Numbered from the stretch's first letter, positions 1 through 12,761 are shown. The stretch: DNA of 45,625 bases from Duganella margarita (GCF_009857535.1 NZ_WWCS01000029.1:1-45625), one strand, 5' to 3'. The notes: a model not told the origin generated them from the letters alone. Numbers and translations are program-made.

Positions 1-58
1 TGCTGCGGGGCGGTTTGGCGCGGCGCTGGGCGGCCTGGGTGTGGAAAAAGGCGTGCAT
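1..58 (-). CDS. N-terminal fragment of an unidentified protein (partial)
   Basis: A reverse-strand reading frame begins with ATG at 58-56 and stays open to the window edge, giving 19 residues that begin MHAFFHTQAAQ. A GGAGG ribosome binding site lies 6 nt upstream of the ATG, which supports a real start. The gene is divergent from parE. The residues around FFHTQ faintly recall the N-terminus of acetylpolyamine amidohydrolase/histone-deacetylase family proteins, but that is memory of a weak pattern. The rest of the gene lies outside the window, so no function is assigned. Confidence 0.5.
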   Translation of the reverse strand, partial: MHAFFHTQAAQRRAKPPRS

Positions 59-156
59 GACTAACCTCCGGGTGAGCGTTTCGATACCTGTCAGCTTAGC
101 GACGGCGTCGTAAAAACGGTCTAAAAAGGCGGGCCGGGGCTGTAAACATCGTGTAT

Positions 157-177
157 AAATTGCGCAGTGCGCAATTT
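157..177. promoter_or_regulatory. Perfect 10-bp inverted repeat, candidate operator upstream of parE
   Basis: AAATTGCGCA (157-166) and TGCGCAATTT (168-177) form a perfect dyad around a single G at 167. It lies in the 211-bp gap between two divergent genes and overlaps a TATAAA-like hexamer at 154-159, as an operator overlapping a promoter would. The T-run after it (175-179) is too short to argue for a terminator, and no gene ends nearby. The binding protein is unknown. Confidence 0.5.
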
Positions 178-269
178 TTGCCCGCGATCAAACGCGGTTG
201 AGGATAGAATACGCATTAATCGCCGCACCTGTACATAAACCCAGTATCAAAAACACAAGCTGCTCACGT

Positions 270-2267
<1,998 letters not shown>

Positions 2268-2279
2268 ATCACGTACACC

Positions 2280-4859
<2,580 letters not shown>

Positions 4860-4862
4860 AAC

Positions 4863-4950
4863 CCGGGGTCAGGTCTCACAATTGAACACGGGCGCTACCG
4901 TAGTTTTCGCTACGGCAGCGCCCGTGTTTAAATGGGAGACCCGACCCCGG
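4863..4950. repeat. Nested inverted repeat, REP/BIME-like
   Basis: Three nested paired blocks are visible: CCGGGGTC (4863-4870) with GACCCCGG (4943-4950); GGTCTC (4872-4877) with GAGACC (4936-4941); and a 12-bp arm AACACGGGCGCT (4885-4896) with its exact complement at 4917-4928. The core is CCGTAG/CTACGG around a TTTTCG loop. It sits between the convergent ends of parC and the 4956-5423 gene, so it could also terminate both transcripts. Its form (GGGGTCAGGTCTCACA ... GACCCC) resembles the REP-type repeats that accompany RAYT transposases in this family; no RAYT gene is in the window. Confidence 0.7.
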
Positions 4951-4955
4951 ATTGC

Positions 4956-5423
4956 TTAGTGCTTGGCGGCGGCTTCTTTGACGTCAGCGTCGGCCTTGGC
5001 TTTGGTGGCGGCGGTTTTGTTCGCGGCCAGGGCTTTGTCTTCGGTGGCATCAACAGTGGCCTTGATCGCTTTGGCGTCGGCTTTCACCGATTTTTTCTCG
5101 GCTTTTTCTTCGGCTTTGGCGACGGCTTTGTCACCTTTGGCCACTGCTTTAGCTTTGTCTTCAGGATCAGCCTTGGCCACTTTTTCGTTGGCTTTGGCTT
5201 GTTCCACACCTACCTTGGCTTGCTGCTCTTCATGCACCTTGTCGGCTTTGGCGATGGCCTTGTTGGCTTTGTGGTCAGCCTTGGCATCGACCTTGGCTTC
5301 TTTCTGCTGCGCCTTGGCGATGTCTTTGTTGGCATCGGCTTGCGCTTTAGCCACGTCCGAGGTTTGAGCAAAAGCGGCGGTAGCGAACAGGCCGGCGATC
5401 AGGGTAGCGATAATTTTGTTCAT
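4956..5423 (-). CDS. Small exported Ala/Lys/Asp-rich helical protein, unknown function
   Basis: 155 residues. A clear signal peptide (MNKIIATLIAGLFATAAFAQ, cleavage probably after AFA) is followed by a mature chain made almost only of Ala, Lys, Asp, Glu, Val and Thr with many AKAD/KADAK-type units. There is no Cys, Trp or Tyr. The composition predicts a long, highly charged helix like histone H1 or a coiled coil. The upstream sequence AAGGGA about 9 nt before the ATG is a good ribosome binding site. The low-complexity composition also keeps antisense frames open across the gene; the signal peptide and ribosome binding site select this strand. No family is recognised. Envelope or stress-related binding roles are speculation. 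Confidence 0.8.
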   Translation of the reverse strand: MNKIIATLIAGLFATAAFAQTSDVAKAQADANKDIAKAQQKEAKVDAKADHKANKAIAKADKVHEEQQAKVGVEQAKANEKVAKADPEDKAKAVAKGDKAVAKAEEKAEKKSVKADAKAIKATVDATEDKALAANKTAATKAKADADVKEAAAKH

Positions 5424-5491
5424 GATGTGATCCCTTTCGGTGTTGTTTGAGTAAGTGAGATACAGCTTAAGCCTCGCCCGCTCCGCACACT

Positions 5492-5520
5492 GTACGCTAG
5501 CGTACTAAACCGCCGGTTTA
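5492..5520. promoter_or_regulatory. Two adjoining perfect palindromes between the M64 gene end and the Ala/Lys-rich gene
   Basis: GTACGCTAGCGTAC (5492-5505) is a perfect 14-bp palindrome. It is followed directly by TAAACCG-C-CGGTTTA (5506-5520), a perfect 7-bp dyad with one central base. The second one includes the stop codon of the M64 gene (5518-5520). Both lie upstream of the minus-strand gene starting at 5423. The 5492-5505 palindrome could be an operator for that gene and the 5506-5520 dyad a weak 3' hairpin of the M64 gene. Neither role is proven. Confidence 0.45.
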
Positions 5521-6924
5521 TTTTTCCGGCCGGGAATACAAGTCGATAATCGTGCCGATCGCATCGGCGCACACCGAGCAGAACGCATCGCTGCGGTCGA
5601 ACATGATGCACTGCATCTCCGGCCGGTAGTAGCCGGTGGCCTCGTAGTTGGCGCCCTCGAACGCACCGACCGTGTGGCGGTGCGGATCGCGCGAGAACAG
5701 TTCATTGCTCTGCTGCAGATCGCGGCGGAACAGCGCGCTCATTTCCGACTCCGGCCGGTTGGCAGCGCGCAGCGCGGCGCGCTCTTTTTGATATGCGCGC
5801 GAGGCGGTCTCGTAAGCTTCTTTCGGCCACGGCGTCGGCAATGGCGTGCCATCCTTGACGAACTTCTTCCATTTCAGATTGGCCGGATCGTGCAGCGCGG
5901 TGGCGTTGGGTTCCCACGGCTCGCGACGCTCGCCGCCGCCGGTGGCGTAGGCGACTGGCGAGGTGTAGTACTCGTCGGCCAGGCCGGCGAAATGGTGGCC
6001 GAATTCGTGCACGAACAGGTAGTTGGCCCAGTCGTTGTCAGCCGCCGCCGTGCTGAACTGGCCGAAGATGCCGCCACCGCCGTAGGTTTCGTTGTTGACC
6101 AGAATTTCGATGAACTCATACGGCGCGTACTGCGCCAGTTCGCGCAGCGCGCGGTTGTCGGTGGTCAGCACGTAACGCTCGCTGCCGAAGATGTCGTAGC
6201 GCGCGCCCAGCTTCGACGCATGATGGACGCCGGTCGATGGCCGCGAGACGCCGGATTCCTCGGTCGGCAACGCGATGGCCCAGACGTTGAAGTCCTTGGC
6301 GCGCTCCTTGAACGGCGACACCTGGAACAGGTGGTCGGCCAGGCGGCGGGCGGCGGCTTCAAATTTTTTCATCTCGGCCTGGGTATAGCCGTCGCCGACG
6401 ATCAGCAGGTCGACCTTGTCTTCCGACGGGCCGTTGACGCGGATGCCGATCGGCTTGACCGGCGCCGGCGGTTGCTTGCGGATCACGTCCTGCGCGTCGG
6501 GGTTGACGTCGGCGGTCCACACCACCGAGAACAGGTTGCGCTCGTCTCGCTTGAGGATGCGCACGCGCACCGGCTGCTCGGGACGCGGGAAGCGCACCGA
6601 CTCCTCGAAGCCGCGGTTGATGCGGGCCGCTTCCTCGGTGCTGCGCCATTCGGCAAACACGGTACTGAAACCGCGCGAGTAGAGCAGCTTGCCGGTCTTG
6701 GCGTCCACCACTTCCACCATGTTGTTGCCGCGATTGGTGGTGTCGATGGTCTGGCGCAGGTTGCCGGGCCATGGCAGCGGCTCGACCACCACCCGCTCCA
6801 GCGCGTAGTGTTCGTCGAGCGCGTTGCCGCTGTGCAGGTAGTCGACGCGCATGGTGGCCGGCTGCGCGGCCAGTGCCGAGGCCGAGGCGCACAGCGCCAG
6901 CAGGGAGAAGAGATTGCGGAGCAT
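5518..6924 (-). CDS. Exported M64 family metallopeptidase
   Basis: Zinc-dependent peptidase of the IgA-peptidase M64 type, 468 residues. A signal peptide (MLRNLFSLLALCASASALAA) directs export to periplasm or medium. An N-terminal beta-rich domain (about 25-155) precedes the catalytic domain, which begins with the DLLIVGDGYTQAEM signature near 172-185. The zinc motif HEFGHHFAGLADE occupies 306-318 and fits HExxHxxGxxD, with Glu307 as general base. A late cluster of Cys residues (CIMF, CSVC near 438-456) could form disulfides. Substrate is unknown; most environmental M64 proteins have none assigned. It is followed 94 bp downstream on the same strand by the Ala/Lys-rich protein gene. Its own start is divergent from nothing; the next upstream gene (cyanophycinase) ends 79 bp away, also on the minus strand. 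Confidence 0.88.
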   Translation of the reverse strand: MLRNLFSLLALCASASALAAQPATMRVDYLHSGNALDEHYALERVVVEPLPWPGNLRQTIDTTNRGNNMVEVVDAKTGKLLYSRGFSTVFAEWRSTEEAARINRGFEESVRFPRPEQPVRVRILKRDERNLFSVVWTADVNPDAQDVIRKQPPAPVKPIGIRVNGPSEDKVDLLIVGDGYTQAEMKKFEAAARRLADHLFQVSPFKERAKDFNVWAIALPTEESGVSRPSTGVHHASKLGARYDIFGSERYVLTTDNRALRELAQYAPYEFIEILVNNETYGGGGIFGQFSTAAADNDWANYLFVHEFGHHFAGLADEYYTSPVAYATGGGERREPWEPNATALHDPANLKWKKFVKDGTPLPTPWPKEAYETASRAYQKERAALRAANRPESEMSALFRRDLQQSNELFSRDPHRHTVGAFEGANYEATGYYRPEMQCIMFDRSDAFCSVCADAIGTIIDLYSRPEK

Positions 6925-7003
6925 GGAGGTCCTGACGGTCAGTTGGAAACGTGAGCGTCATTGTAAACCGGTGCCGGCGCTGCGACGAGTCCGGCGGCGG
7001 CGG

Positions 7004-8275
7004 CTATTGTGCGCGCAGCGACTGGCCGATGTCGAGCGGGCGGATGTCGAGCCGCAGGTTCAGGATCGAGTAGCTGTGCGGCGCCGCTGAGGCGTAGCCG
7101 ACGCTGTCGCGCGTCTTGCTCAGCGTGAACTGGAAGCCCAGCTCCGGCAAGGTCGAGCCAGGGCCGCTGGTGGCGATGCCGATCGCCTCGCTGCGGCGGT
7201 TGTTCATCAGGTTTTCCATCAACTGCACCAGCGCGTTGCGGCCCAGGATGTCGGGCGAAAACACCGGGTCGGCCGCCAGGTCCTTGTGCGGCGCGATGCG
7301 CCCGCCCGCCTTGGCCGCCGACGGCGTGAACGCGTGCGTGGTGAGGTCATACAGGTCGCCCTGATCCAGATAGCTGATCACTGCATTCGCAACGTTGAAG
7401 CCGGGGCGCGCCGGGTCGGTGCTGGCGCGCGACAGGTCGACCAGCAGCGCGCCTTTGCTGCCAACGATCTCGACCCGCCGCTGCGCATCGACCACCATGG
7501 CGGTGTTTTCGTCGATGCCGAGGCCGAACTTGTAGCCCTTCTTGAGCATGGCGGGAATCATGCGGGCAAAGCGGCCGCGCACCAGGAAGTGCTGGTCGAC
7601 AAACACGTCGTCGCCGATGAAGCCGAGGCCAGGGGCAATTTCCTGGCCGTCGGTGACGCCGCCGCGCAGGGTGGCGAACACGGTCTTGGGCGCGTAGAAC
7701 ATGGTGCTGCTCATGACCGCCGCACCGGCGCTGTTGCCGGCCACCACGCCGCCCTTGCGGTAGACGTCCCACACCGCCTCCAGCACGGCGCTGCGGCTGC
7801 CGTCGGCGCGCACCAGCGCTTGGGTGATGCGGGCCTGGTCGCCGCCGGAGAAGAACACGCCGCCGGCGCCGCGCACGGCGTCGGCCAGCAAGGGGTCGTC
7901 GGCCGCCTTGCGGAAATCGCTGTCGGCCAGCTTGACCGCCAGCGGGATCTGGAAGGCGTCGGCGCCGTAACGGTTGAGGGAGTCGACGATGGCGGCCGCC
8001 ACCGGCGCCGGATCGGCGGCGGCCGACGCAAACACGGCGATGCGGGCGCCGGGGCCGCCGGCCAGCCGGACGATGCGCTGCCAGACGGCGTCGTTGTCGG
8101 CGCGCAGGCCGCCGCCGATGATCACCAGCGAGCCTTGGGGGCCGGCAGCCGGGGACGTGGGCAGGGCCGCGGCCGTGGTCGGAGAAGTGGTCGGAGCCGT
8201 GGTCGAAGCCGCCGCCACCACGCTTAGCGGCAAGGCCAGCAGCAAGGCCGCGTGCACCAGGAATTTGATCGCCAT
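7004..8275 (-). CDS. Exported cyanophycinase-like S51 peptidase, copy 1
   Basis: Serine exopeptidase of the cyanophycinase family, expected to cleave cyanophycin into beta-Asp-Arg dipeptides. Two in-frame ATGs exist, at 8281 and 8275. The GGAGGG at 8290-8285 is 3 nt from the first and 9 nt from the second, so 8275 is preferred (423 residues, MAIKFLVHAALL). A signal peptide covers about the first 23 residues, so the enzyme works outside the cytoplasm. The core begins with SLVIIGGGLRADN. The nucleophile is Ser182 in GNSAGAAVMS. FFSGGDQARI and LGIDENTAMVV are further family blocks. A C-terminal domain after about residue 310 (ILGRNALVQLMENL ... LNLRLDIRP) is shared with the neighbour at 8447-9766, showing tandem duplication. 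Activity on cyanophycin is inferred from family and context. Confidence 0.85.
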   Translation of the reverse strand: MAIKFLVHAALLLALPLSVVAAASTTAPTTSPTTAAALPTSPAAGPQGSLVIIGGGLRADNDAVWQRIVRLAGGPGARIAVFASAAADPAPVAAAIVDSLNRYGADAFQIPLAVKLADSDFRKAADDPLLADAVRGAGGVFFSGGDQARITQALVRADGSRSAVLEAVWDVYRKGGVVAGNSAGAAVMSSTMFYAPKTVFATLRGGVTDGQEIAPGLGFIGDDVFVDQHFLVRGRFARMIPAMLKKGYKFGLGIDENTAMVVDAQRRVEIVGSKGALLVDLSRASTDPARPGFNVANAVISYLDQGDLYDLTTHAFTPSAAKAGGRIAPHKDLAADPVFSPDILGRNALVQLMENLMNNRRSEAIGIATSGPGSTLPELGFQFTLSKTRDSVGYASAAPHSYSILNLRLDIRPLDIGQSLRAQ

Positions 8276-8306
8276 GCGCATATGCCCTCCAGATTCATGT
8301 CGAACA

Positions 8307-8386
8307 CGTCATTCCCGCGCACGCGGGAATCCATACGGCGCTGACCGACACGCGCCGCATGGATTGCCGCGTCGGCGGCAATGACG
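8307..8386. repeat. Dispersed TTCCCGC-type palindromic repeat, paired
   Basis: Two hairpins sit back to back: ATTCCCGCG-CA-CGCGGGAAT (about 8311-8330) and ATTGCCGC-GTCG-GCGGCAAT. The outer ends CGTCATT and AATGACG also pair, as do CCATACGGCG and CGCCGCATGG. The unit lies between the two cyanophycinase genes. Related copies are at 17621, 28511 and 36734 in this window. This is a common extragenic repeat style in betaproteobacteria. Confidence 0.8.
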
Positions 8387-8446
8387 GACGGGGGCGGCGA
8401 CGCCGCAGGGCAGGCGCGCCGTCCCGTTAATATACCCGAAGCCGCG

Positions 8447-9766
8447 CTAGCGGTAGCGGTACAACGGCTGTTGCAGCTGGATCGGCCGGATGTCCATGCG
8501 CAGTTTCAGCACCGAATACGCCTCCACCTCGGTCGAGCTGTAGCCGACGCTGTTGATGGTCTTGGAGAAGCGGAACTCGAAGCCCAGCTCCGGATTGAAA
8601 TCGCGCGGGTTGCCGAAGGCGATGCCGATGGCGTCCTGCTGGGCGTTGTCGATCAGGTTGACCATCAGATCCAGCACCGCATTGTTGCCGAGGATGTCGT
8701 TGGTGTAGACCGGCTCGCGGGTGTCCGGCTGGTTCGGGTCGAGCTTGTTGTCGGCCTTGTCCGGCGACGGCGTGAATTCGCGCGTCACCAGGTTGAACTT
8801 GTCGCCGCGGTCGAGGTAACTGATGGTGGCATTGGAGATATTAAAGCCCTTGATGCCACGGTCGGTGATCGCCGCCGACAGGTCCAGCAGCAGCGCGCCG
8901 CTGTAACCGATAATCTCGACGTCGCGCTTGGCGTTGACCACCATCGCGGTGTTCTCGTCGATGCCCAGGCCGATCTGGTAGCCCTTCTTCAGCATCACCG
9001 GAATCATGCGCGCAAAGCGGCCGCGCACCAGCAAGTGCTGGTCGACAAACACGTCCTCGCCGATGAAGCCGAGGCCGGCGGCGATCTCATGGCCTTCGTT
9101 GACGCCTTGCTTGAGCATGTCCAGCGTCGACTTGGCGTCGTAGAACATGGTGGTGCTCATGATCGCGGCGCCGGCGCTGGAGCCGGCCAGCACGCCGCCG
9201 TCGCGGTAGACGTCCCACACCGCGTCCAGCGCCGCCGTGTGGCTGCCGTCGGTGCGCACCAGCGCGCGCGTGATGCGGGCCTGGTCGCCGCCGGTGAAAT
9301 AAATCCCGGTGGCCGAATGGATGGCGGCCACCACTTCCGGGTCTTCGGCCGCCTTGCGGTAGTCGCTATTGGGCCAGGTGACGCCGAGCGGAATCGCAAA
9401 CGCCTGGGCGCCGTACTGATTGAGCTTGTTGACGGTGGCCTGGGCCGCGCTTTCCGGATTGATCGAGGCCGAGCCGAACACGCCGATGCGCGCGCCCTTG
9501 CCGCCCGCCAGCATGACGATGCGCTGCCACACCTCGGCGTTTTCGGCGCGCAAGCCGCCGCCGATGATGACCAGATTGCCGGCCGGCGGCGTCAGCACCG
9601 GCTTCGGCGGCGGCACGGCCTTGGCCGGTTTGCTGCTCTTGCCCGGCACCTGCACCTTGGGAACCGGCGTCGTCGCAGCCGCCTGGGCGGCGGCGCCGGT
9701 CAGCACCAGCAGCCATAGCAGGCACAGCCTGCCCAGCCCGCGGCGCGTAAAACCCGTTAATTTCAT
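8447..9766 (-). CDS. Exported cyanophycinase-like S51 peptidase, copy 2
   Basis: Second cyanophycinase-family protein, 439 residues, strongly similar along its whole length to the product of 7004-8275. The N-terminus has twin basic residues and a hydrophobic core (TRRGLGRLCLLWLLVLTGAAAQA), an export signal. A Pro/Lys-rich linker to about residue 60 leads into NLVIIGGGLRAEN. The nucleophile is Ser197 in GSSAGAAIMS; in copy 1 the residue before the Ser is Asn instead of Ser. The ribosome binding site GGAAGGG lies about 4 nt before the ATG. The gene lies between the TonB receptor gene and copy 1, all on the minus strand, so the three probably act together. Complementary specificity of the two enzymes is possible but cannot be read from sequence. 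Confidence 0.85.
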   Translation of the reverse strand: MKLTGFTRRGLGRLCLLWLLVLTGAAAQAAATTPVPKVQVPGKSSKPAKAVPPPKPVLTPPAGNLVIIGGGLRAENAEVWQRIVMLAGGKGARIGVFGSASINPESAAQATVNKLNQYGAQAFAIPLGVTWPNSDYRKAAEDPEVVAAIHSATGIYFTGGDQARITRALVRTDGSHTAALDAVWDVYRDGGVLAGSSAGAAIMSTTMFYDAKSTLDMLKQGVNEGHEIAAGLGFIGEDVFVDQHLLVRGRFARMIPVMLKKGYQIGLGIDENTAMVVNAKRDVEIIGYSGALLLDLSAAITDRGIKGFNISNATISYLDRGDKFNLVTREFTPSPDKADNKLDPNQPDTREPVYTNDILGNNAVLDLMVNLIDNAQQDAIGIAFGNPRDFNPELGFEFRFSKTINSVGYSSTEVEAYSVLKLRMDIRPIQLQQPLYRYR

Positions 9767-9786
9767 GTTGCCCTTCCGATGAAAAC

Positions 9787-9812
9787 CGGCGCCGGGCTAT
9801 CGCCGGGCGCCG
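9787..9812 (-). terminator. GC-rich hairpin between TonB receptor gene and cyanophycinase copy 2
   Basis: CGGCGCC (9787-9793) pairs with GGCGCCG (9806-9812) and GGC with GCC inside it, around a TATC loop. On the minus strand it is followed by GGTTTTC, a short T-run. It could end or attenuate transcription of the receptor gene while allowing some read-through. The T-run is weak, so this is a candidate only. Confidence 0.4.
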
Positions 9813-9853
9813 TAGTTACCGCAGATGATACCAAGCTATTGCTTAAAAACGCA

Positions 9854-12601
9854 TTACTTGAAGGCGTAATTTACACTAGCAAAGAAGCGGCGGCCGCGCA
9901 CATCGGTATACGTCGGGTCGTAGCCTGAAATAAAGTAATACGCCTGGTTCGAGTATGGCGGCGCCGTATCGGCCAGATTCTGCACGCCGGCGCGCACCTT
10001 GATGGCCTTGCTGGCCTGCCACGAGCCGGTCAGGTCCCACAGCGAATACGATTTCACGTGGTTGGGCTTGACCACCGAGCCGTCGTCCAGGTTGATGGCC
10101 GAGTTCTGGTCGTGATAGCCGCTCGAGAAGGTGTTCGACAGCGTCGCCGCCCACGGGCCCTGGTCCCAGTCGAAGCTGAGGGTATGGCGCCAGCGCTGCA
10201 CCACGCCATCGGTGACGAAGCGGCCCAGGTTGGACACGTAGACGTCGCCCTTGTCGTTCTGGATCTTGGAATCGGTGACATAGGTGCCCGCCAGGCGGCC
10301 GCCGAAGCGCCCGGCCCAGGTCTGCACGCCCTTGAAGTCGATGGTCAGATCGAGCCCGGCGGCCTTCTGCGCGCCGCGGTTTTCCTTGTACTGGTCGATC
10401 CACAGGATGTAGTTGTCGTCGTCCGGGTCGCGGTGCACCAGGCTGGCGTACTTGGTCGGGTTGGCCAGGATCAGGTCGTCGCCGACCTCGGCGATCAGGT
10501 CGGTGCGCTTGATGTTCCAGTAATCGAGCGTCAGCATCACCTGCCTGGACGGCTGCAGCACCATACCCAGCGAGAACTGGCGGCTCTTCTCGGGCTTGAG
10601 GTTGGGATTGGAGTGGCGGTGGGTTTCCCACCCCTCGGCGCAGGAGGCATAGTCGTTGTCGACCACCGCGCAGTACACCGGGTCCGGCAGCACGGCGGTG
10701 GCGCCGACCTGGGTCGGGCGGTACAGGTCGGTCATCGACGGTGCCCGGAAGCCGCGTCCGGCCGAGGCGCGGAACAGCATGGTCTTGGTCGGCATGTAGG
10801 TCAGGCCGATTTTCGGGCTGGCGGCGCCGCCGACCACCTGGTAGTGGTCGTAGCGGGCCGACACTTGCGCTTCCCATTGCTTGGTCAGCGGCAACAGCAG
10901 CTCGCCGTACACGGCCTGGATGTTGCGCGCATAGCTGGTGGCCTGGCCGCCCTCGGGTGCGGCGTCGTTGTTGATGTTGTCGCTCAGCAGCAGCGCCGAC
11001 GGGTTGTAGTCGGTCTTCTCGCGGCGGATTTCGCCGCCGACGGCCAGCGCGGCGTCGCCGCCGGCCAGCGTGCCGATGGCGTGGGAAAGCTTGAAATCGA
11101 GCGCATCCATGGTGCCGCGCGCGTGACGCACCTCGTCGTTGACCTGCAGGCTGTTGATCAGGTCGCGGCCGGCCTGGCTGGACGGGCCGAACGGGTTGAT
11201 CAGGCCGTCGCTGATGCCCTGCACCAGCTCGTTGTACAGCAGGTAGCCGTGGGTGTCGCGGTCGCGGATCACGTTGACACTGTGGTTCAGGCCGATGTCA
11301 TAGTCCCAGCCGTTGCGGCTGCCGGTCAGGCCCACCACGTAACGCTGGCTTTCGCTGGTCAGCTCGCTGGTGCGGCGGCCCGCCTCGTTCAGGCGGATGC
11401 GCAGCTCGACTTCGGGGTCGCCGCCGGCTTCTTCCGAGCCCAGGTCGTAGCCCTTGAACGCCGGGATCACGCCGGCGTCGACATAGGCGCGCACCCGCGC
11501 CGACGAGGCCGCGTACCAGGTCTTCGAGCGGCTTAGCGCGACTTCGGCGTAGAGCTGGTTGTCCGGGTTCAGCTGCAGCACGCCGCGGCTGAGGAAGTTG
11601 GCTTTTTCCGATTTCGGATACAGCTCGGTATCGCCCATGTAGTTGTAGGTGCAGCCTTCGGGGCCGCCGGTGCCGGTCGGCAAATTCAGGTTGGCCGGCG
11701 GCGCGCAGCCCGGCACCGACGGGTTGATCAGCCGGCTGGTGATCGGCTGGCCATTGATCTTGAAACCGTTGGCGGCCAGGTAATCGCGCTGGTCGGCGCT
11801 CAGGCGGATGTTGGCCGGCGAGGTGTAGCCGGACAGCAGGTGCGGCAGGCGTTCGGCGATGTGCAGGTCGTTGATGAAGTCGCGCTGCGAGGTGCTCAGC
11901 GCATCGGTGCGCTGGAAGTCGGCCACGGCGAACACGTTGTAGCCGTCCTTGGCGACGTCGCCGATACCGGCGGTCAGGGTGGCGGTGCGCTTGCCGGCGC
12001 CGCCCTCCTTGGTTTTCAGGCCGTAGGCGTTCAGCTCGACGCCCTGGAAGTCCTTGCGGGTGATGAAGTTGATCACGCCGCCGATGGCGTCGGTGCCGTA
12101 CAGCGCCGAGGCGCCGTCCAGCAGCACTTCGACGCGGGCGATGGCGGCCGCCGGGATGTTGTTGAGGTCGACGCCGGTGTCGTCACCGGGCGAGGCGAAG
12201 TTGGCCATGCGGCGGCCGTTCAGCAGCACCAGGGTCGACGAGGTGCCGATGCCGCGCAGGTTGGCGCTGTTAAACCCGCGCTGGTCCTTGCCGTCCGAGA
12301 TGCTGGCGCCGTCGGTCAGCGAGCCGACGTTGGCCGACAGCCGCGCCAGGATCTCCGAGGCGGTGGTGACGCCAACCTTGTCGATTTCCTCGCGGGTGAT
12401 CACCTGCACCGGCAGCGCCGTCTCCGATTCGATGCGCTTGATGGCCGACCCGGTGATCTCGACCCGCGCCAGCGGCGGCGGCAACGGCGCATCCTGGGCG
12501 CTGGCTGGCTGGCCGAGGATGCCGGCGACGGCGCCCAGGCCGATGGCCAGCCGGACGGCCCGCGTCATGACCAAGGCGCGCGTGCGATGCATGTGACTCA
12601 T
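9854..12601 (-). CDS. TonB-dependent outer-membrane receptor
   Basis: Outer-membrane active transporter, 915 residues. The frame extends to 12637, but the ATG at 12601 (MSHMHRTRALVMTRAV) has the ribosome binding site GGGAGAG 3 nt upstream. A signal peptide ends near PASAQ. The plug domain follows (ALPVQVITREEIDKVGVTTASEIL ... LRGIGTSSTLVLLNGRRM ... VEVLLDGASALYGTDAIGGVINFITRK) and then the 22-strand barrel ending in GRRFFASVNYAFK. Two Cys in an extracellular loop (VPGCAPP ... GCTYNY) may form a disulfide. The substrate cannot be read from sequence. Position next to two exported cyanophycinases and opposite a CphZ-like enzyme suggests beta-Asp-Arg dipeptide or cyanophycin fragments (inference). 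Divergent from the gene at 12762, with a 160-bp shared control region. Confidence 0.92.
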   Translation of the reverse strand: MSHMHRTRALVMTRAVRLAIGLGAVAGILGQPASAQDAPLPPPLARVEITGSAIKRIESETALPVQVITREEIDKVGVTTASEILARLSANVGSLTDGASISDGKDQRGFNSANLRGIGTSSTLVLLNGRRMANFASPGDDTGVDLNNIPAAAIARVEVLLDGASALYGTDAIGGVINFITRKDFQGVELNAYGLKTKEGGAGKRTATLTAGIGDVAKDGYNVFAVADFQRTDALSTSQRDFINDLHIAERLPHLLSGYTSPANIRLSADQRDYLAANGFKINGQPITSRLINPSVPGCAPPANLNLPTGTGGPEGCTYNYMGDTELYPKSEKANFLSRGVLQLNPDNQLYAEVALSRSKTWYAASSARVRAYVDAGVIPAFKGYDLGSEEAGGDPEVELRIRLNEAGRRTSELTSESQRYVVGLTGSRNGWDYDIGLNHSVNVIRDRDTHGYLLYNELVQGISDGLINPFGPSSQAGRDLINSLQVNDEVRHARGTMDALDFKLSHAIGTLAGGDAALAVGGEIRREKTDYNPSALLLSDNINNDAAPEGGQATSYARNIQAVYGELLLPLTKQWEAQVSARYDHYQVVGGAASPKIGLTYMPTKTMLFRASAGRGFRAPSMTDLYRPTQVGATAVLPDPVYCAVVDNDYASCAEGWETHRHSNPNLKPEKSRQFSLGMVLQPSRQVMLTLDYWNIKRTDLIAEVGDDLILANPTKYASLVHRDPDDDNYILWIDQYKENRGAQKAAGLDLTIDFKGVQTWAGRFGGRLAGTYVTDSKIQNDKGDVYVSNLGRFVTDGVVQRWRHTLSFDWDQGPWAATLSNTFSSGYHDQNSAINLDDGSVVKPNHVKSYSLWDLTGSWQASKAIKVRAGVQNLADTAPPYSNQAYYFISGYDPTYTDVRGRRFFASVNYAFK

Positions 12602-12761
12602 ATTCTCTCCCTGCTTTTGGATATATAAATAATTCATTTAAACTAACTGTACGCAGTTGTGGCCGAAAACTCAAGAAAGCCGGGCACCTTTCGCCCTGTG
12701 CGATTTACTTTGTGAAAATAGTGCTACATACTCAATCCCTAGACGATTACGGTGACCCGCC
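12602..12761. promoter_or_regulatory. Divergent control region between TonB receptor and cphZ-like genes
   Basis: This 160-bp gap must carry promoters for both directions. It is AT-rich near the receptor start (TATATAAATAATTCATTTAAA, about 12622-12642) and contains a small dyad AACTG-TACG-CAGTT (12645-12658). Toward cphZ, TTTACT and TACATA about 15 bp apart (around 12706-12732) are a weak promoter candidate. I could not identify a known operator. Confidence 0.4.

Noticed and set aside
12622..12642. Possible ArgR box (ATTCA half site) in the receptor/cphZ control region
   Set aside because: Only one half matches; the other half is not TGAAT, and many betaproteobacteria lack ArgR.
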